Positions 7,518 to 15,860 of a DNA stretch of 26,088 nucleotides are shown piece after piece. The DNA lies in the NCBI GenBank assembly GCA_029210545.1, contig JARGFV010000030.1, positions 1 to 26,088 on the forward strand, in the 5' to 3' direction. A program made the position numbers and the translations under genes. Each line of letters starts with the position of its first letter. The stretch's first letter is position 1. The notes below the pieces were generated by a model. That model ran no database searches, had not been told where the DNA came from, and worked only from the letters and a program-made list of their open reading frames with translations. The stretch comes from a bacterium. GTDB lineage: Bacteria > BMS3Abin14.

Positions 7518-7865
7518 TCAGGAACGGCCGGAAACCGAATCGGTCTTCATCTCCAGAGTAAGGAAGTAGCTCAGAACGGTCCTGATACCGACGATGGCTG
7601 CGAGAAGCCCGACCTTGTTCCAGGTCGGGCTCGCCACCGAGCTTATGATGTCGGCCGAGATGAAGATCTCCAGCCCCAGCAGAAGGTGGCTGCCGAGTTC
7701 CTGTCTCACCGTAACATTCTCGAAGAGCCGGGTCTGCCCCGGCCCCACCTTTGAGCCCACGAAGGTGGCCAGAGCCTGGGCGACACCCCACAGGACCACC
7801 AGGACCCCTGTAAGGCTTATGGCTGTGCTGATCCCTTCGATGATCCTGTGCAGCGTTTCGATCAC
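7518..7865 (-). CDS. DUF1622 family membrane protein
   Basis: This 115-residue inner-membrane protein has a hydrophobic segment at about 11-35 and two more at about 62-103. The conserved family core is visible: RQELGSHLLLGLEIFISADII, then SPTWNKVGLLAAIVGIRTVLSYFL. The family's function is unknown. Translation starts at GTG (7865), with GGGAGAGG upstream; no ATG is available nearby. It is transcribed away from the efflux channel gene. The 181-bp gap to the oxidoreductase gene downstream shows nothing clear. Confidence 0.9.
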   Translation of the reverse strand: MIETLHRIIEGISTAISLTGVLVVLWGVAQALATFVGSKVGPGQTRLFENVTVRQELGSHLLLGLEIFISADIISSVASPTWNKVGLLAAIVGIRTVLSYFLTLEMKTDSVSGRS

Positions 7866-7914
7866 GGCGCCTCTCCCGTACGGAAACTCAATAAGAACAT
7901 TTTACCATATTCCA

Positions 7915-7953
7915 CCCGGAATCCCAGTGGGCCCATCCTGTCGGGATTCCGGG
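7915..7953. promoter_or_regulatory. 11-bp perfect inverted repeat between divergent genes
   Basis: CCCGGAATCCC (7915-7925) is inverted at 7943-7953 with a 17-nt spacer. It sits between the DUF1622 gene and the efflux channel gene, where an operator might be expected. No regulator gene is adjacent, so its role is open. Confidence 0.4.
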
Positions 7954-8044
7954 TTTGTGCCTTTTTAAAAATGGTATTATATTCCCGCATTGGGACCGCA
8001 GGACGGGCATCATCCACCTTACACATCTTCAGTCTGGAGTGTTT

Positions 8045-9490
8045 TTGAAACGACAGAGCGGACCTTCCGGGCAGCCTGGCCCCTGGGCAAAACCGTCAGA
8101 CCATATCAAAGACCTTTCCCTTGGGGCGCTGTTTTTCCTGGGGACGGTCCTGCTGACCGGCTGCGCTCACACGGACAGCGCGGCCAGTGCCGGGCCTTCC
8201 GTCACGGTCCCCGGGCAGTTCACCATTTACCCGGAGAACGCCCCGGCTCCGGATAGATGGTGGGAAGGGTTCGGATCCGCCGAACTCGACACGCTCGTCG
8301 ACGACACCCTTGCCGGCAGCCTGACCCTCCGGCAGTCCCTGGCCCGCCTCGAGCAGTCCCGATCCCTGGTCATCCAGGCCGGCGCCGACCGGCTGCCCGA
8401 CCTGACCCTCAACGCGGGGGCCTCCGAGACCAGGAGGGAAACGGGGGGCCAGCGTTCTGAAACCAGTTCGAGGAGCCTCACCCTTGCAAGCAGTTGGGAA
8501 CTGGATTTCTGGGGGCGTGTCCGGGCCACGGAAAGAGCCGCACTCCTTGACCAGGAGGGTTCAAGGGAGAGCCTTTATTCCGCAGCCATGACCCTGGTTT
8601 CCGAGGTGACACTGAAGTGGCTGGAGATGATATCGGTCAAAAGGCAGATGGAGTTGGTCCGGACACAGCTCGAGACCAACCGGACGATCCTCGACCTCAT
8701 GGAGCAGCGCTATCTGAAAGGCCTTGCCAATGCACTGGACGTTTACCAGCAGCGCCAGGCAGTAGCCGAGACCGAGGCGTCCCTCCCACAGCTCGAGGCC
8801 CGGGAGGAGACGCTGCTGAACGAAATAGCCGTCCTTTCCGGCAGGCCCCCGCGCACTGATCTGAAGCTGACCGCTGCCGTCTTTCCCGGAACAGGGCCCC
8901 TGCCCACGACAGGAGTGCCGGCGGACCTCCTTGCCCGGCGGCCGGACATCAGGACCGCCGGGCTGAAGCTTCGCGCCACCAAGGCCCGGACAGCAGCCGC
9001 CCGGTCCGGGCGCCTGCCCAAGGTGACCCTGTCTGCCACCGCCGGGTACAGTTCAAACAGCCTTGCGGACATCCTGGATGACTGGCTGGGCACCCTCGCC
9101 GCCAACCTGGCATGGACCCTGTTTGACTCCGGTTCCAAAAGGGCCGAAGTCACGCGGCTGGAGGCTGTCGCCGGCGAGTACCTGGCCGCCTACGAACAGG
9201 CCGTGCTCACCGCCATCCGGGAAGTGGAAGACGCCATGGTGCGGGAGGTCAGGCAGGCCGAGTATGTCAAGGCCCTTGAGGAGCAGCTGTCCATCTCCAG
9301 GGACGGTTTCCGGGAAGCCATTTCCAGGTACCGGAAGGGGCTTTCAGACTACCTGCCGGTTCTCACTGCGCTCACCGGCACCCAGAGGCTGGAACGATCC
9401 ATCGTCCTTGCGGAGTTCGAGCGTCTCAGCCAGCGGGTGACGCTGCACAGGGCTCTTGGAGGTGGTTGGATGGAAGAGGAATTTGAATGA
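8045..9490 (+). CDS. Outer-membrane efflux lipoprotein (TolC/NodT/OprM family)
   Basis: This 481-residue outer-membrane channel subunit belongs to an RND efflux pump. The preferred start is TTG at 8045, which has GGAG 6 nt upstream. The reading frame stays open back to 7955, but the extra residues are not signal-like. A lipoprotein signal is clear (LSLGALFFLGTVLLTGC, with Cys about residue 40). NodT-family features follow: a WWEGFGSAELDTLV segment, two long coiled-coil regions, LLARRPDIRTAGLKLRATKA in the middle, and the second outer-membrane-factor repeat at the end. It is the first gene of a channel-adaptor-permease set, but a 512-bp gap separates it from the adaptor. That gap holds structured and repeated DNA. 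Confidence 0.93.
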   Translation: MKRQSGPSGQPGPWAKPSDHIKDLSLGALFFLGTVLLTGCAHTDSAASAGPSVTVPGQFTIYPENAPAPDRWWEGFGSAELDTLVDDTLAGSLTLRQSLARLEQSRSLVIQAGADRLPDLTLNAGASETRRETGGQRSETSSRSLTLASSWELDFWGRVRATERAALLDQEGSRESLYSAAMTLVSEVTLKWLEMISVKRQMELVRTQLETNRTILDLMEQRYLKGLANALDVYQQRQAVAETEASLPQLEAREETLLNEIAVLSGRPPRTDLKLTAAVFPGTGPLPTTGVPADLLARRPDIRTAGLKLRATKARTAAARSGRLPKVTLSATAGYSSNSLADILDDWLGTLAANLAWTLFDSGSKRAEVTRLEAVAGEYLAAYEQAVLTAIREVEDAMVREVRQAEYVKALEEQLSISRDGFREAISRYRKGLSDYLPVLTALTGTQRLERSIVLAEFERLSQRVTLHRALGGGWMEEEFE

Positions 9491-9500
9491 CATTCAAATT
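9480..9500. other. Near-perfect palindrome at the efflux channel stop codon
   Basis: AATTTGAATG and CATTCAAATT flank a single central A. The stop codon (9488-9490) lies inside. It could be an operator for a dimeric protein or simply a hairpin at the mRNA end. Confidence 0.5.
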
Positions 9501-9575
9501 ACGGTTCATCCGGGAAATGAGTACCCGCGAATTAGATCAAGCGGTGTTTGTAAGGGATTAACACTTTTTTTACCA

Positions 9576-9708
9576 CCCGTTCGTCACAATAAGGATGTGA
9601 CTCACTGGAGACATCACGCCTCGGGCGTGACAGGCTGCGGACACCGAGGAGATCAAAAGGGCTTAAGCTATTCCCTTCACCTTAGCTGGTCGAGGCTTGA
9701 CGAACGGG
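9576..9708 (+). ncRNA. Candidate structured RNA, HEARO/omega-RNA-like
   Basis: An 11-bp perfect stem closes the block (9576-9586 with 9698-9708). Inside are a 7-bp hairpin with a 3-nt loop (9614-9620 with 9624-9630), GTCACA/TGTGAC (9583-9588 with 9596-9601, alternative to part of the outer stem), AAGGG/CCCTT around 9658-9676, and AGCTA/TAGCT around 9665-9688. Such density of pairing in non-coding DNA is unusual. The ACAATAAGG segment after the 5' arm and the late CTTAAGC and TTAGCTGG segments remind me of HEARO RNAs, the omega-RNA guide scaffolds of IscB nucleases. That likeness is from memory and was not computed. No IscB gene is adjacent. Confidence 0.4.
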
Positions 9709-9765
9709 ATTGAAATGTATTTCCAGCCCGTGTCTTAATCCTCGTCCAGCTGATTTCGAAGAAAT

Positions 9766-9786
9766 CTTTCTCCCGCCGGGAGAAAG
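9766..9786. other. Perfect 9-bp hairpin
   Basis: CTTTCTCCC (9766-9774) and GGGAGAAAG (9778-9786) enclose a 3-nt loop. No T-run follows. It lies between the structured RNA candidate and the adaptor gene. Confidence 0.45.
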
Positions 9787-9860
9787 GGAGTGAAGGGAAC
9801 AGTTCTTACCATGCTTGCATTGACGGCACCGGCCCGAGCCTGAACCCAGATTAGCCGCCT

Positions 9861-9889
9861 TTCTCTGTGTTCTCTGTGGCTCTGTGGTG
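9861..9889. repeat. CTCTGTG-type short repeat
   Basis: Three imperfect units of (T)TCTCTGTG(G) run in tandem. This is a degenerate, low-complexity intergenic repeat of a kind that occurs dispersed in many environmental genomes; no function is known to me. Confidence 0.6.
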
Positions 9890-9958
9890 AATCAGCTTCG
9901 GGGATCTGGAGTGGCAACACCCAGGTACGCATTAACCGGAAGACCCGAAATTACTTTT

Positions 9959-9986
9959 GGAATATGGAATCTGGAACAGGGAATTG
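9959..9986. repeat. Heptamer tandem repeat GGAATNN, four units
   Basis: GGAATAT, GGAATCT, GGAACAG and GGAATTG follow each other exactly in 7-bp steps, ending 16 bp before the adaptor start codon. Confidence 0.75.
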
Positions 9987-10002
9987 AACCCACGAGGTAA
10001 CT

Positions 10003-11256
10003 ATGGATAACCCCAACCCTTACGGACGCCCGCCGATCTCCCCGCGTGAAAAGGCGGCCCTCACCGTCGCCGGCATCGTGATCCTCGCCGTCTCCCTCGG
10101 GGTGACCACTTACATGATGACCCATAAACCGACGGCCCAGCGTAAGAAGCCGGTACCGGTCATTCCCATGGTCAGAGTCATGGAAACTTTCCCGACCGCC
10201 CACCAGGTTAACGTCCCTGTGCAGGGAACCGTGGTCCCGGCGCTGCAGGTGGATCTGAAGGCCCGGGCCGGTGGCGAGATCATCTGGACGAGTCCCGAGT
10301 TCGTGGAAGGGGGCATCTTCAATAAGGGCCAGGCCCTGGTGAAGATCGACCCCACCGAGTACGAACTGGCTCTTGTGGGCAAGAAGGCACTCCTGCAGTC
10401 AGCCACCCTCGACCTTAAATCCGAGCAGGGACGCCAGGAGATCGCGCGCAGCGAATGGGCGATCCTGGGTCTCGAGGAGCGCGCCACGGAGATGGATCGT
10501 GAGCTTGCCCTGCGCCAGCCCCAACTCGCGGCGTTCGAGGCAAAACTGGAAGCGGCAAGAGCCGAGGTGAGACAGGCGGAACTTAACATAGAACGGACCG
10601 TGGTCAGAGCCCCTTTTAACTCCGTCATCAGATCCACCAGCGTGGACCTGGGTGCCCAGGTCAGCGCACAGGGTGCCATTGCGGAACTTGCCGGCACGGA
10701 CACGTTCTACGTCGAGGCCCTCGTTCCCCTGGACCGGCTGCCCATGATCCATGTCCCCGATGGAAAAGGCGACACGGGATCCAGGGCGCTGGTCACCATA
10801 AGCGGGGGGCGTGTCCTGGAGGGAAGCATTTACAAACTTCTCACAGACCTTCAACCCAGCGGAAGACTGGCCCGCATTCTCATCGAGGTGGATGACCCCC
10901 TCGATCTGAAGAGGAAAAACGTCGATCGCCTCCCACTGCTCCTTGGAGATTTCGTCAGCGTGGAGATTAAAGGGCGTACGATACAGAACGTGTTCGCCAT
11001 CTCCAGGGAACACATGAAGGACGGAGGCCGGGTGTACACCGTGGATAGCGCAAACCGGCTGCGGATCATCGATGTGGAGATCGTTTGGAGCAGCACGGAC
11101 CAGGTCTTCGTGCGAGGGCTGGATCCCGGTGTCTGGCTCGTGGTCTCGGCCCTGTCCGCCCCGGTGGAGGGGATGGAACTTCGCATCGATGCCCCCGAAG
11201 GGACATCGGATTCGGAGGGAGAAGGAAAGAGGGAGAAGGCGGAAGGGAACAACTGA
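10003..11256 (+). CDS. RND efflux membrane fusion protein (HlyD/AcrA type adaptor)
   Basis: This 417-residue periplasmic adaptor links the inner-membrane permease to the outer-membrane channel. A single N-terminal membrane helix (about 17-40) anchors it; there is no lipobox. Next come a barrel-sandwich (lipoyl-like) half around 60-110 (VPVQGTVVPALQVDLKARAGGEI), a coiled-coil hairpin at about 125-195 rich in Glu, Ala and Arg, and the second lipoyl half IERTVVRAPFNSVIRSTSVDLGAQVSAQG. Beta-barrel and membrane-proximal domains follow. The last 25 residues are highly charged and probably disordered. GAGG lies 6 nt before the ATG. The permease gene follows after 61 bp. Confidence 0.93.
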   Translation: MDNPNPYGRPPISPREKAALTVAGIVILAVSLGVTTYMMTHKPTAQRKKPVPVIPMVRVMETFPTAHQVNVPVQGTVVPALQVDLKARAGGEIIWTSPEFVEGGIFNKGQALVKIDPTEYELALVGKKALLQSATLDLKSEQGRQEIARSEWAILGLEERATEMDRELALRQPQLAAFEAKLEAARAEVRQAELNIERTVVRAPFNSVIRSTSVDLGAQVSAQGAIAELAGTDTFYVEALVPLDRLPMIHVPDGKGDTGSRALVTISGGRVLEGSIYKLLTDLQPSGRLARILIEVDDPLDLKRKNVDRLPLLLGDFVSVEIKGRTIQNVFAISREHMKDGGRVYTVDSANRLRIIDVEIVWSSTDQVFVRGLDPGVWLVVSALSAPVEGMELRIDAPEGTSDSEGEGKREKAEGNN

Positions 11257-11317
11257 TCCATGTTAAAAACAACTTACCTTTCTCGATTAGATCTCTTCTA
11301 CAAGAAATTGAGCACTA

Positions 11318-14300
11318 ATGGATAATTTTAACTCAAAACCCAAAACCCAAAACTCGAAACTCCATCCATCGGATGGCGGAGCCATCCGATGGATGGCCCA
11401 CAACCCCGTGGCGGCCAACCTCATCATGGTCGCCTGCCTTCTGGGCGGCGTTCTCATGCTGGGCAAGATCACCCAGGAGGTGTTCCCAAGCACGGAACGG
11501 GACATCGTAAGGATACGCCTGCCCTATCCGGGAGCAAGCCCCGAGGAGGTGGAACAGGGCCTCATTCTGGCGGTAGAGGAAGCCGTGCGGGGGCTCGACG
11601 GAGTCGACAAGATCAGCTCCACGGCCGACGAGGGCCACGGCACGGTGGAGGTGGAACTGCTCCAGGGCCAGGACCTGCAGAAGCTGGCCAACGACATTAA
11701 AGGCGAGGTCACCCGCATCGGAACCTTCCCGGTAGACGCCGACGACCCCGAGGTCAACGTCCTTTCCCATCGGCGGAACGTCATCGATCTGGTCCTTTAC
11801 GGCGATACCGGGCCGGCGGCCCTGCACGAGCTTGGCGAACTTGTCAGGGACCAGCTGCTCTCCGACCCCGATATCACCCAGGTGGAACTGGACGGTGTGA
11901 ATCCGCTGGAGATAAGTATAGAGATCCCCCAGGAGAACCTGAGGCGTTACAACCTGACCCTGGACGAAGTGGCTTCCCGGCTGCGCGGCGCCGCCGTGGA
12001 CCTCCCCGGCGGCGGTATCAAAACGGCCACCGGCGAGATCCTCCTGCGCATGAAGGAACGGCGCGACTACGGCCGCCAGTTCGCCAGCATCCCTGTTATC
12101 ACGGCCCAGGACGGCACCCGTGTCCTTCTCCAGGACCTCGCCGTGGTGAACGACTCCTACGAGGAGTCCGACAGCTACGCCACCTTTGACGGCAAACCGG
12201 CCGTTTTCCTGGACGTGTTCCGCATCGGCGACCAGACCCCCATCCAGGTGGCCGACGCGGTGTTCAGGCAGCTCGAGATCCTCAGGGCCGCCCTTCCGGA
12301 AGGGATCGGCATCTCCGTCCTCAGGGACAACGCCAAAGCCTACCGCCAGCGCGCCGAACTGCTCATCAGGAACGGGATCCTGGGCACACTGCTGGTTCTG
12401 GTGATCCTGGGCATCTTCCTCGAACTTCGCCTGGCATTCTGGGTGATGATGGGCATCCCCATCTCCTTCCTGGGCACCCTTCTCTTCTTTCCAGTCCTGG
12501 GCATCTCCATCAACATGATGACCCTGTTCGCTTTCATCATGGCCGTTGGGATCGTGGTGGACGACGCGGTCATCGTGGGAGAGAACGTCTACTACCACCA
12601 CCAGCAGGGGTACACTTTCCTCGATGCCGCCATCCGGGGAGCCAGGGAGATCGCCACTCCAGTGACCTTCAGCATCCTCACCAACATCGCCGCTTTCATG
12701 CCCCTGTATTTCATCCCCGGAGTCATGGGCAAGGTTTTCAAGATGATCCCGCTGGTCGTGTGCACGGCCTTTCTCATCTCCCTTTTCGAGTCCCTTTTCA
12801 TCCTGCCGGCCCACCTGGGACGCCGACAGGAGAGGAAGCTGGGGGCCATCCGGGGTTGGATCCACGGCCGCCAGCAGGCCTTCAGCAGGTGGTTCATCCA
12901 CTGGGTGCGCGCCCGCTTCGGACCGTTCCTGGACGCCGCCCTGTCGAGGCGATACCTGGTTGTGGCCATCGGGCTGGCCATCCTCATCTTCTTTCTCGCC
13001 TACGCGGGCAGCGGGCGCATGGGGTTGAGTCTCTTCCCCAAAGTGGAGTCTGACTTCGCCAGGGCCTCGGCAAGCCTGCCCTACGGCACCCCCGTTGAAA
13101 AGACCGAAGCCGTGGCCATAAAGATGCGGTCGGCGGCCCTCAGGATCGTTGAGGAGTCAGGTCACCCCGAACTTGTCACCGGTATCTACACCCGCGTGGG
13201 GAGGGGCGGCACCCACAACCTCTTCATGATGGTCTACCTGGCCGATCCCGAGATCCGCAACAAGATCATGACCACCCGGGAGTTCACAAGAAGATGGAGA
13301 GAATCTCTGGGACAGCTGCCGGAGGCGGAAACCCTTAATTTCGCCTCGGATTTCGGCGGGCCGGGATCGGGGTCCGCTATCACGGTGGAGCTTTCCCACA
13401 GGGACACGGCCATCCTGGAGCAGGCCAGCGCCGACCTGGCCATGGAACTTCTCAACTACTCCCTGGTCAAGGACATCGACGACGGATATTCGCCCGGCAA
13501 GGAGCAGCTGGACTTTTCGCTCAAGGCCGAGGGCAAGGCCCTCGGCCTCACCGCCCAGGATGTGGCCAGGCAGATAAGAAGCTCCTTTTACGGGATCAGG
13601 GTCCTGCGCCAGCAGAGGGGCCGCAACGAGCTTTCCGTCACCGTACGGCTGCCGAAGGAAGAGCGGATCTCCGAATACAGTCTCCAGGAGCTGATGATAA
13701 AGGCTCCCACAGGGGCCTTCGTGCCCCTCAGGGACGTTGTCCAGATCGATCGCGGCAGGGCTTTTACGACCATCGTCAGGCGCGCCGGGCGCCGTGTGGT
13801 CCAGGTCACCGCAGACATCAACGACCGGAGCCGCTCCGGTGAGATCGAGGACGCACTCAAGGAAACGGAGCTCCCAAAACTGCTGAGCCGCTATCCGGGC
13901 CTGCAGTACAGTTTCGAGGGAAGGGCCGCCGACACACGGGAGAGCATGTCGAGCCTGAAGATCGGTTTCATCATAGCGATCCTCCTCATTTTCACCATGC
14001 TCGCCGTGCCCTTCAAATCGTACACACAGCCCCTCATCGTCATGAGCAGTATCCCCTTCGGCATCATCGGCGCCGTCATCGGCCACATGATCATGGGCTA
14101 CAGCCTGAGTGTCGTAAGCATGTTCGGCATCGTGGCGCTGTCGGGAGTCGTGGTCAACGACGCCCTCATCCTCATCGATTTTGCCAACCGGCGCGTCCGG
14201 GAGCAGGAGATGTCCGTTCACGACGCGGTCCTGGAAGCGGCAGTCCAGAGGTTCCGGCCCATCCTCCTCACCACCGTTACAACCTTTGGTGGCCTGGCTC

Positions 14301-14503
14301 CCATGATGTTCGAACGGGCTCTCCAGGCCCGTTTCATAATCCCCATGGCCATCTCCCTGGGGTACGGGATCCTTTTCGCCACGGTCATCACCCTGCTGCT
14401 GGTGCCTTGCCTTTACATGGTGATCGAAGACCTGGGCAGGCTTCACGGAAGCGTGACCGGCGGCTGGAGGAAGCTGACCGGATCTCATGGAGACCAGGAG
14501 TGA
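11318..14503 (+). CDS. RND family efflux permease (AcrB type)
   Basis: This 1061-residue inner-membrane proton-driven pump has the normal length and the twelve-helix, two-large-loop layout. TM1 begins with AHNPVAANLIM. The porter loop starts with VFPSTERDIVRIRLPYPGASPEEVEQ. TM4 carries the proton-relay pair in GIVVDDAVIVGENV (about 410-423). In TM10 the AcrB lysine is replaced, in GVVVNDALILIDFANRR, as in a branch of the family that has NDALIL or NDSLVL here. It completes the channel-adaptor-permease set; substrates cannot be told from sequence. The first 26 residues are odd, being encoded by a heptamer repeat and a 35-bp palindrome. Met26 (11393) is an alternative start, though residues 22-26 (AIRWM) look family-like. 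The ribosome site at 11318 is weak. Confidence 0.95.
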   Translation: MDNFNSKPKTQNSKLHPSDGGAIRWMAHNPVAANLIMVACLLGGVLMLGKITQEVFPSTERDIVRIRLPYPGASPEEVEQGLILAVEEAVRGLDGVDKISSTADEGHGTVEVELLQGQDLQKLANDIKGEVTRIGTFPVDADDPEVNVLSHRRNVIDLVLYGDTGPAALHELGELVRDQLLSDPDITQVELDGVNPLEISIEIPQENLRRYNLTLDEVASRLRGAAVDLPGGGIKTATGEILLRMKERRDYGRQFASIPVITAQDGTRVLLQDLAVVNDSYEESDSYATFDGKPAVFLDVFRIGDQTPIQVADAVFRQLEILRAALPEGIGISVLRDNAKAYRQRAELLIRNGILGTLLVLVILGIFLELRLAFWVMMGIPISFLGTLLFFPVLGISINMMTLFAFIMAVGIVVDDAVIVGENVYYHHQQGYTFLDAAIRGAREIATPVTFSILTNIAAFMPLYFIPGVMGKVFKMIPLVVCTAFLISLFESLFILPAHLGRRQERKLGAIRGWIHGRQQAFSRWFIHWVRARFGPFLDAALSRRYLVVAIGLAILIFFLAYAGSGRMGLSLFPKVESDFARASASLPYGTPVEKTEAVAIKMRSAALRIVEESGHPELVTGIYTRVGRGGTHNLFMMVYLADPEIRNKIMTTREFTRRWRESLGQLPEAETLNFASDFGGPGSGSAITVELSHRDTAILEQASADLAMELLNYSLVKDIDDGYSPGKEQLDFSLKAEGKALGLTAQDVARQIRSSFYGIRVLRQQRGRNELSVTVRLPKEERISEYSLQELMIKAPTGAFVPLRDVVQIDRGRAFTTIVRRAGRRVVQVTADINDRSRSGEIEDALKETELPKLLSRYPGLQYSFEGRAADTRESMSSLKIGFIIAILLIFTMLAVPFKSYTQPLIVMSSIPFGIIGAVIGHMIMGYSLSVVSMFGIVALSGVVVNDALILIDFANRRVREQEMSVHDAVLEAAVQRFRPILLTTVTTFGGLAPMMFERALQARFIIPMAISLGYGILFATVITLLLVPCLYMVIEDLGRLHGSVTGGWRKLTGSHGDQE
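11332..11359. repeat. Heptamer tandem repeat CYCAAAA inside the permease start
   Basis: CTCAAAA, CCCAAAA, CCCAAAA and CTCGAAA follow in exact 7-bp steps and encode residues about 6-14 of the annotated permease (SKPKTQNSK). Confidence 0.8.
11362..11396. other. 35-bp perfect palindrome at the permease N-terminus
   Basis: A 16-bp perfect stem (11362-11377 with 11381-11396) has a 3-nt loop. It directly follows the heptamer repeat and encodes residues 15-26 of the permease. A hairpin this stable near the start codon would be expected to affect translation. Confidence 0.85.
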
Positions 14504-14519
14504 AGAAGGCAAAAGCAGG

Positions 14520-14547
14520 ACAAGGAGCAAGGATCGAAGAACAAAGA
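14520..14547. repeat. Heptamer tandem repeat NCAAGGA, four units
   Basis: ACAAGGA, GCAAGGA, TCGAAGA and ACAAAGA follow in 7-bp steps just after the permease stop. The 170-bp gap to the MFS gene also holds the inverse-type repeat at 14604-14624 and no gene. Confidence 0.65.
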
Positions 14548-14603
14548 TATGTCCAGGGCTACAGGATCCGGGGTTCCGGAGATACTTGATCATCTTCACC
14601 CCG

Positions 14604-14624
14604 CGTTCCTTGTTCTTCGTTCCA
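14604..14624. repeat. Heptamer tandem repeat CGTTCCT, three units
   Basis: CGTTCCT, TGTTCTT and CGTTCCA follow in 7-bp steps. It is roughly the reverse complement of the repeat at 14520-14547, so the two could pair. Confidence 0.6.
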
Positions 14625-14673
14625 GATACCGGTTTGTGTTTTCCAACCCACAACCCTGGAGTGCATTCGGGCT

Positions 14674-15834
14674 GTGAACACCTTCGTTTCCAAAGGCGAT
14701 GGACGGGATTACCTCTTAATCGCAACAGCCACGTTCATGGTCTTCCTCTCCCACTCCACCAACGCCTACCTGTCGGTGATACTGCGTGATATCGGGGTCG
14801 GTGAGACCGGTATCGGCGTTATCCTTTCGTCCCCCCTCCTGCCGATCCTCGTCGGGATGTTCCTGTCGGGGCACCTCATGGAACGGTACGGGCCGCTCAG
14901 AGTGGTGCGGGCAGGTTTTTTCCTCATCCTCCTGGCCCATCTGAGCCTCCAGCTCACCATCGGGGATTTTGCTGGAGTCTACCTGTCGAAGAGCTTCCAC
15001 GGCTTCGGGTACGGGATCTACATGCCGGCAGGGATGGTCTACGTGAAGGGCAAACTGAGACCTGACAGGATGGTGGCACCCTTCGGGATCTATTCCAGCA
15101 TGATCGTCCTGCCCAACATCGTCGGGCCGTGGCTCATGGAAACCGTTTACGGCCGGACCGGCCTTGAGGGACTGTTCCTGCTGACAGCGATCCCGGCTGC
15201 CCTGGGCGGCATGGTTTCCTGGCTGCCGCGCCCCGGCGCCATGCCGCCAAAGGGGGTCTCCCACCAGGGGTATGTCAATTTCCTCAGGGCCCCTGGCCTG
15301 AGGAAGCTTTACCTGGCCATCTTCATCGTAGGGATGATCTGGGGCGTGGTTCCCACCCTGATGGCCTTGCACCTCAAGAGCAGCGCCATCACCATGGTGT
15401 ACTACTTCACACCGTTCACGGCAGCCCTCTTCGCAGGCCGCTTTATCATCATCCCCCTGCTGGCGCGTTTTCCCAGGAAACTGCTTGTAGCGGGTGGGCT
15501 CATCCTCATGGGGGCGTCCCATCTGTCGGTGGTGCTTTTCCGGACTCCCCAGACCGCCATCCTGGGAGGCACTGTCCTGGGGATAGGGTACAGCTTCGAG
15601 TACCCAACTCTGAGCGTGTGGATATCGGAGCGGTTCGCGCCGGAGGACCGGGGGAAACCGGTGGCCCTGCTCAACATGGTCTTCCACACCGGCATCTTCA
15701 TCACCCCCCTCATCGGAGGGTGGGTCACAGACCGGTTCTCGCTGGGTGCATACCTGATCTTCCTCGTTGCCCTTGCTTTCACAACAGCCGGAGGGATGGC
15801 CTTTCTCAGAAACGATCGATTACAAGGGGGCTAA
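14674..15834 (+). CDS. Major facilitator superfamily (MFS) transporter
   Basis: This 386-residue inner-membrane protein has about twelve membrane segments in two halves joined by a loop near residues 185-205 (PRPGAMPPKGVSHQGYVN). The first half has the loop GHLMERYGPLRVVRAGFF, a form of the MFS motif A (G-x-x-x-D/E-R-x-G). The second half has the related GGWVTDRFS near the end. The substrate is unknown. The start is GTG at 14674 with GGAG about 12 nt upstream, farther than ideal, so the true start is uncertain by a few codons. A truncated SDR gene follows after 26 bp. Confidence 0.9.
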   Translation: MNTFVSKGDGRDYLLIATATFMVFLSHSTNAYLSVILRDIGVGETGIGVILSSPLLPILVGMFLSGHLMERYGPLRVVRAGFFLILLAHLSLQLTIGDFAGVYLSKSFHGFGYGIYMPAGMVYVKGKLRPDRMVAPFGIYSSMIVLPNIVGPWLMETVYGRTGLEGLFLLTAIPAALGGMVSWLPRPGAMPPKGVSHQGYVNFLRAPGLRKLYLAIFIVGMIWGVVPTLMALHLKSSAITMVYYFTPFTAALFAGRFIIIPLLARFPRKLLVAGGLILMGASHLSVVLFRTPQTAILGGTVLGIGYSFEYPTLSVWISERFAPEDRGKPVALLNMVFHTGIFITPLIGGWVTDRFSLGAYLIFLVALAFTTAGGMAFLRNDRLQGG

Positions 15835-15860
15835 GGCATCGATAACCCATGGAGGAAATG

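Noticed and set aside
7955-8044. N-terminal extension of the efflux channel protein
   Set aside because: It begins at a TTG without ribosome site and would put 30 non-signal residues before a good lipoprotein signal.
9576-9708. Structured block as a tRNA, cobalamin or c-di-GMP riboswitch
   Set aside because: It lacks a tRNA acceptor/T-loop pattern and the conserved boxes of those riboswitches as far as I can recall them.
9576-9708. Structured block as a retron msr-msd
   Set aside because: No reverse transcriptase gene lies nearby, and the long outer stem encloses only short hairpins.
9735-9932. Minus-strand frame containing SPQSHREHRE
   Set aside because: This peptide is the translation of the CTCTGTG repeat and is seen as a spurious product in many genomes.
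11333-12901. Long minus-strand open frame (522 codons) opposite the RND permease
   Set aside because: It is the antisense shadow of a clear RND gene. Its composition (many His, Gly, Asp) is typical of the complement of a GC-rich coding strand.
13157-14725. Second 522-codon minus-strand frame
   Set aside because: It is antisense to the permease and the MFS start, with no family features and no ribosome site.
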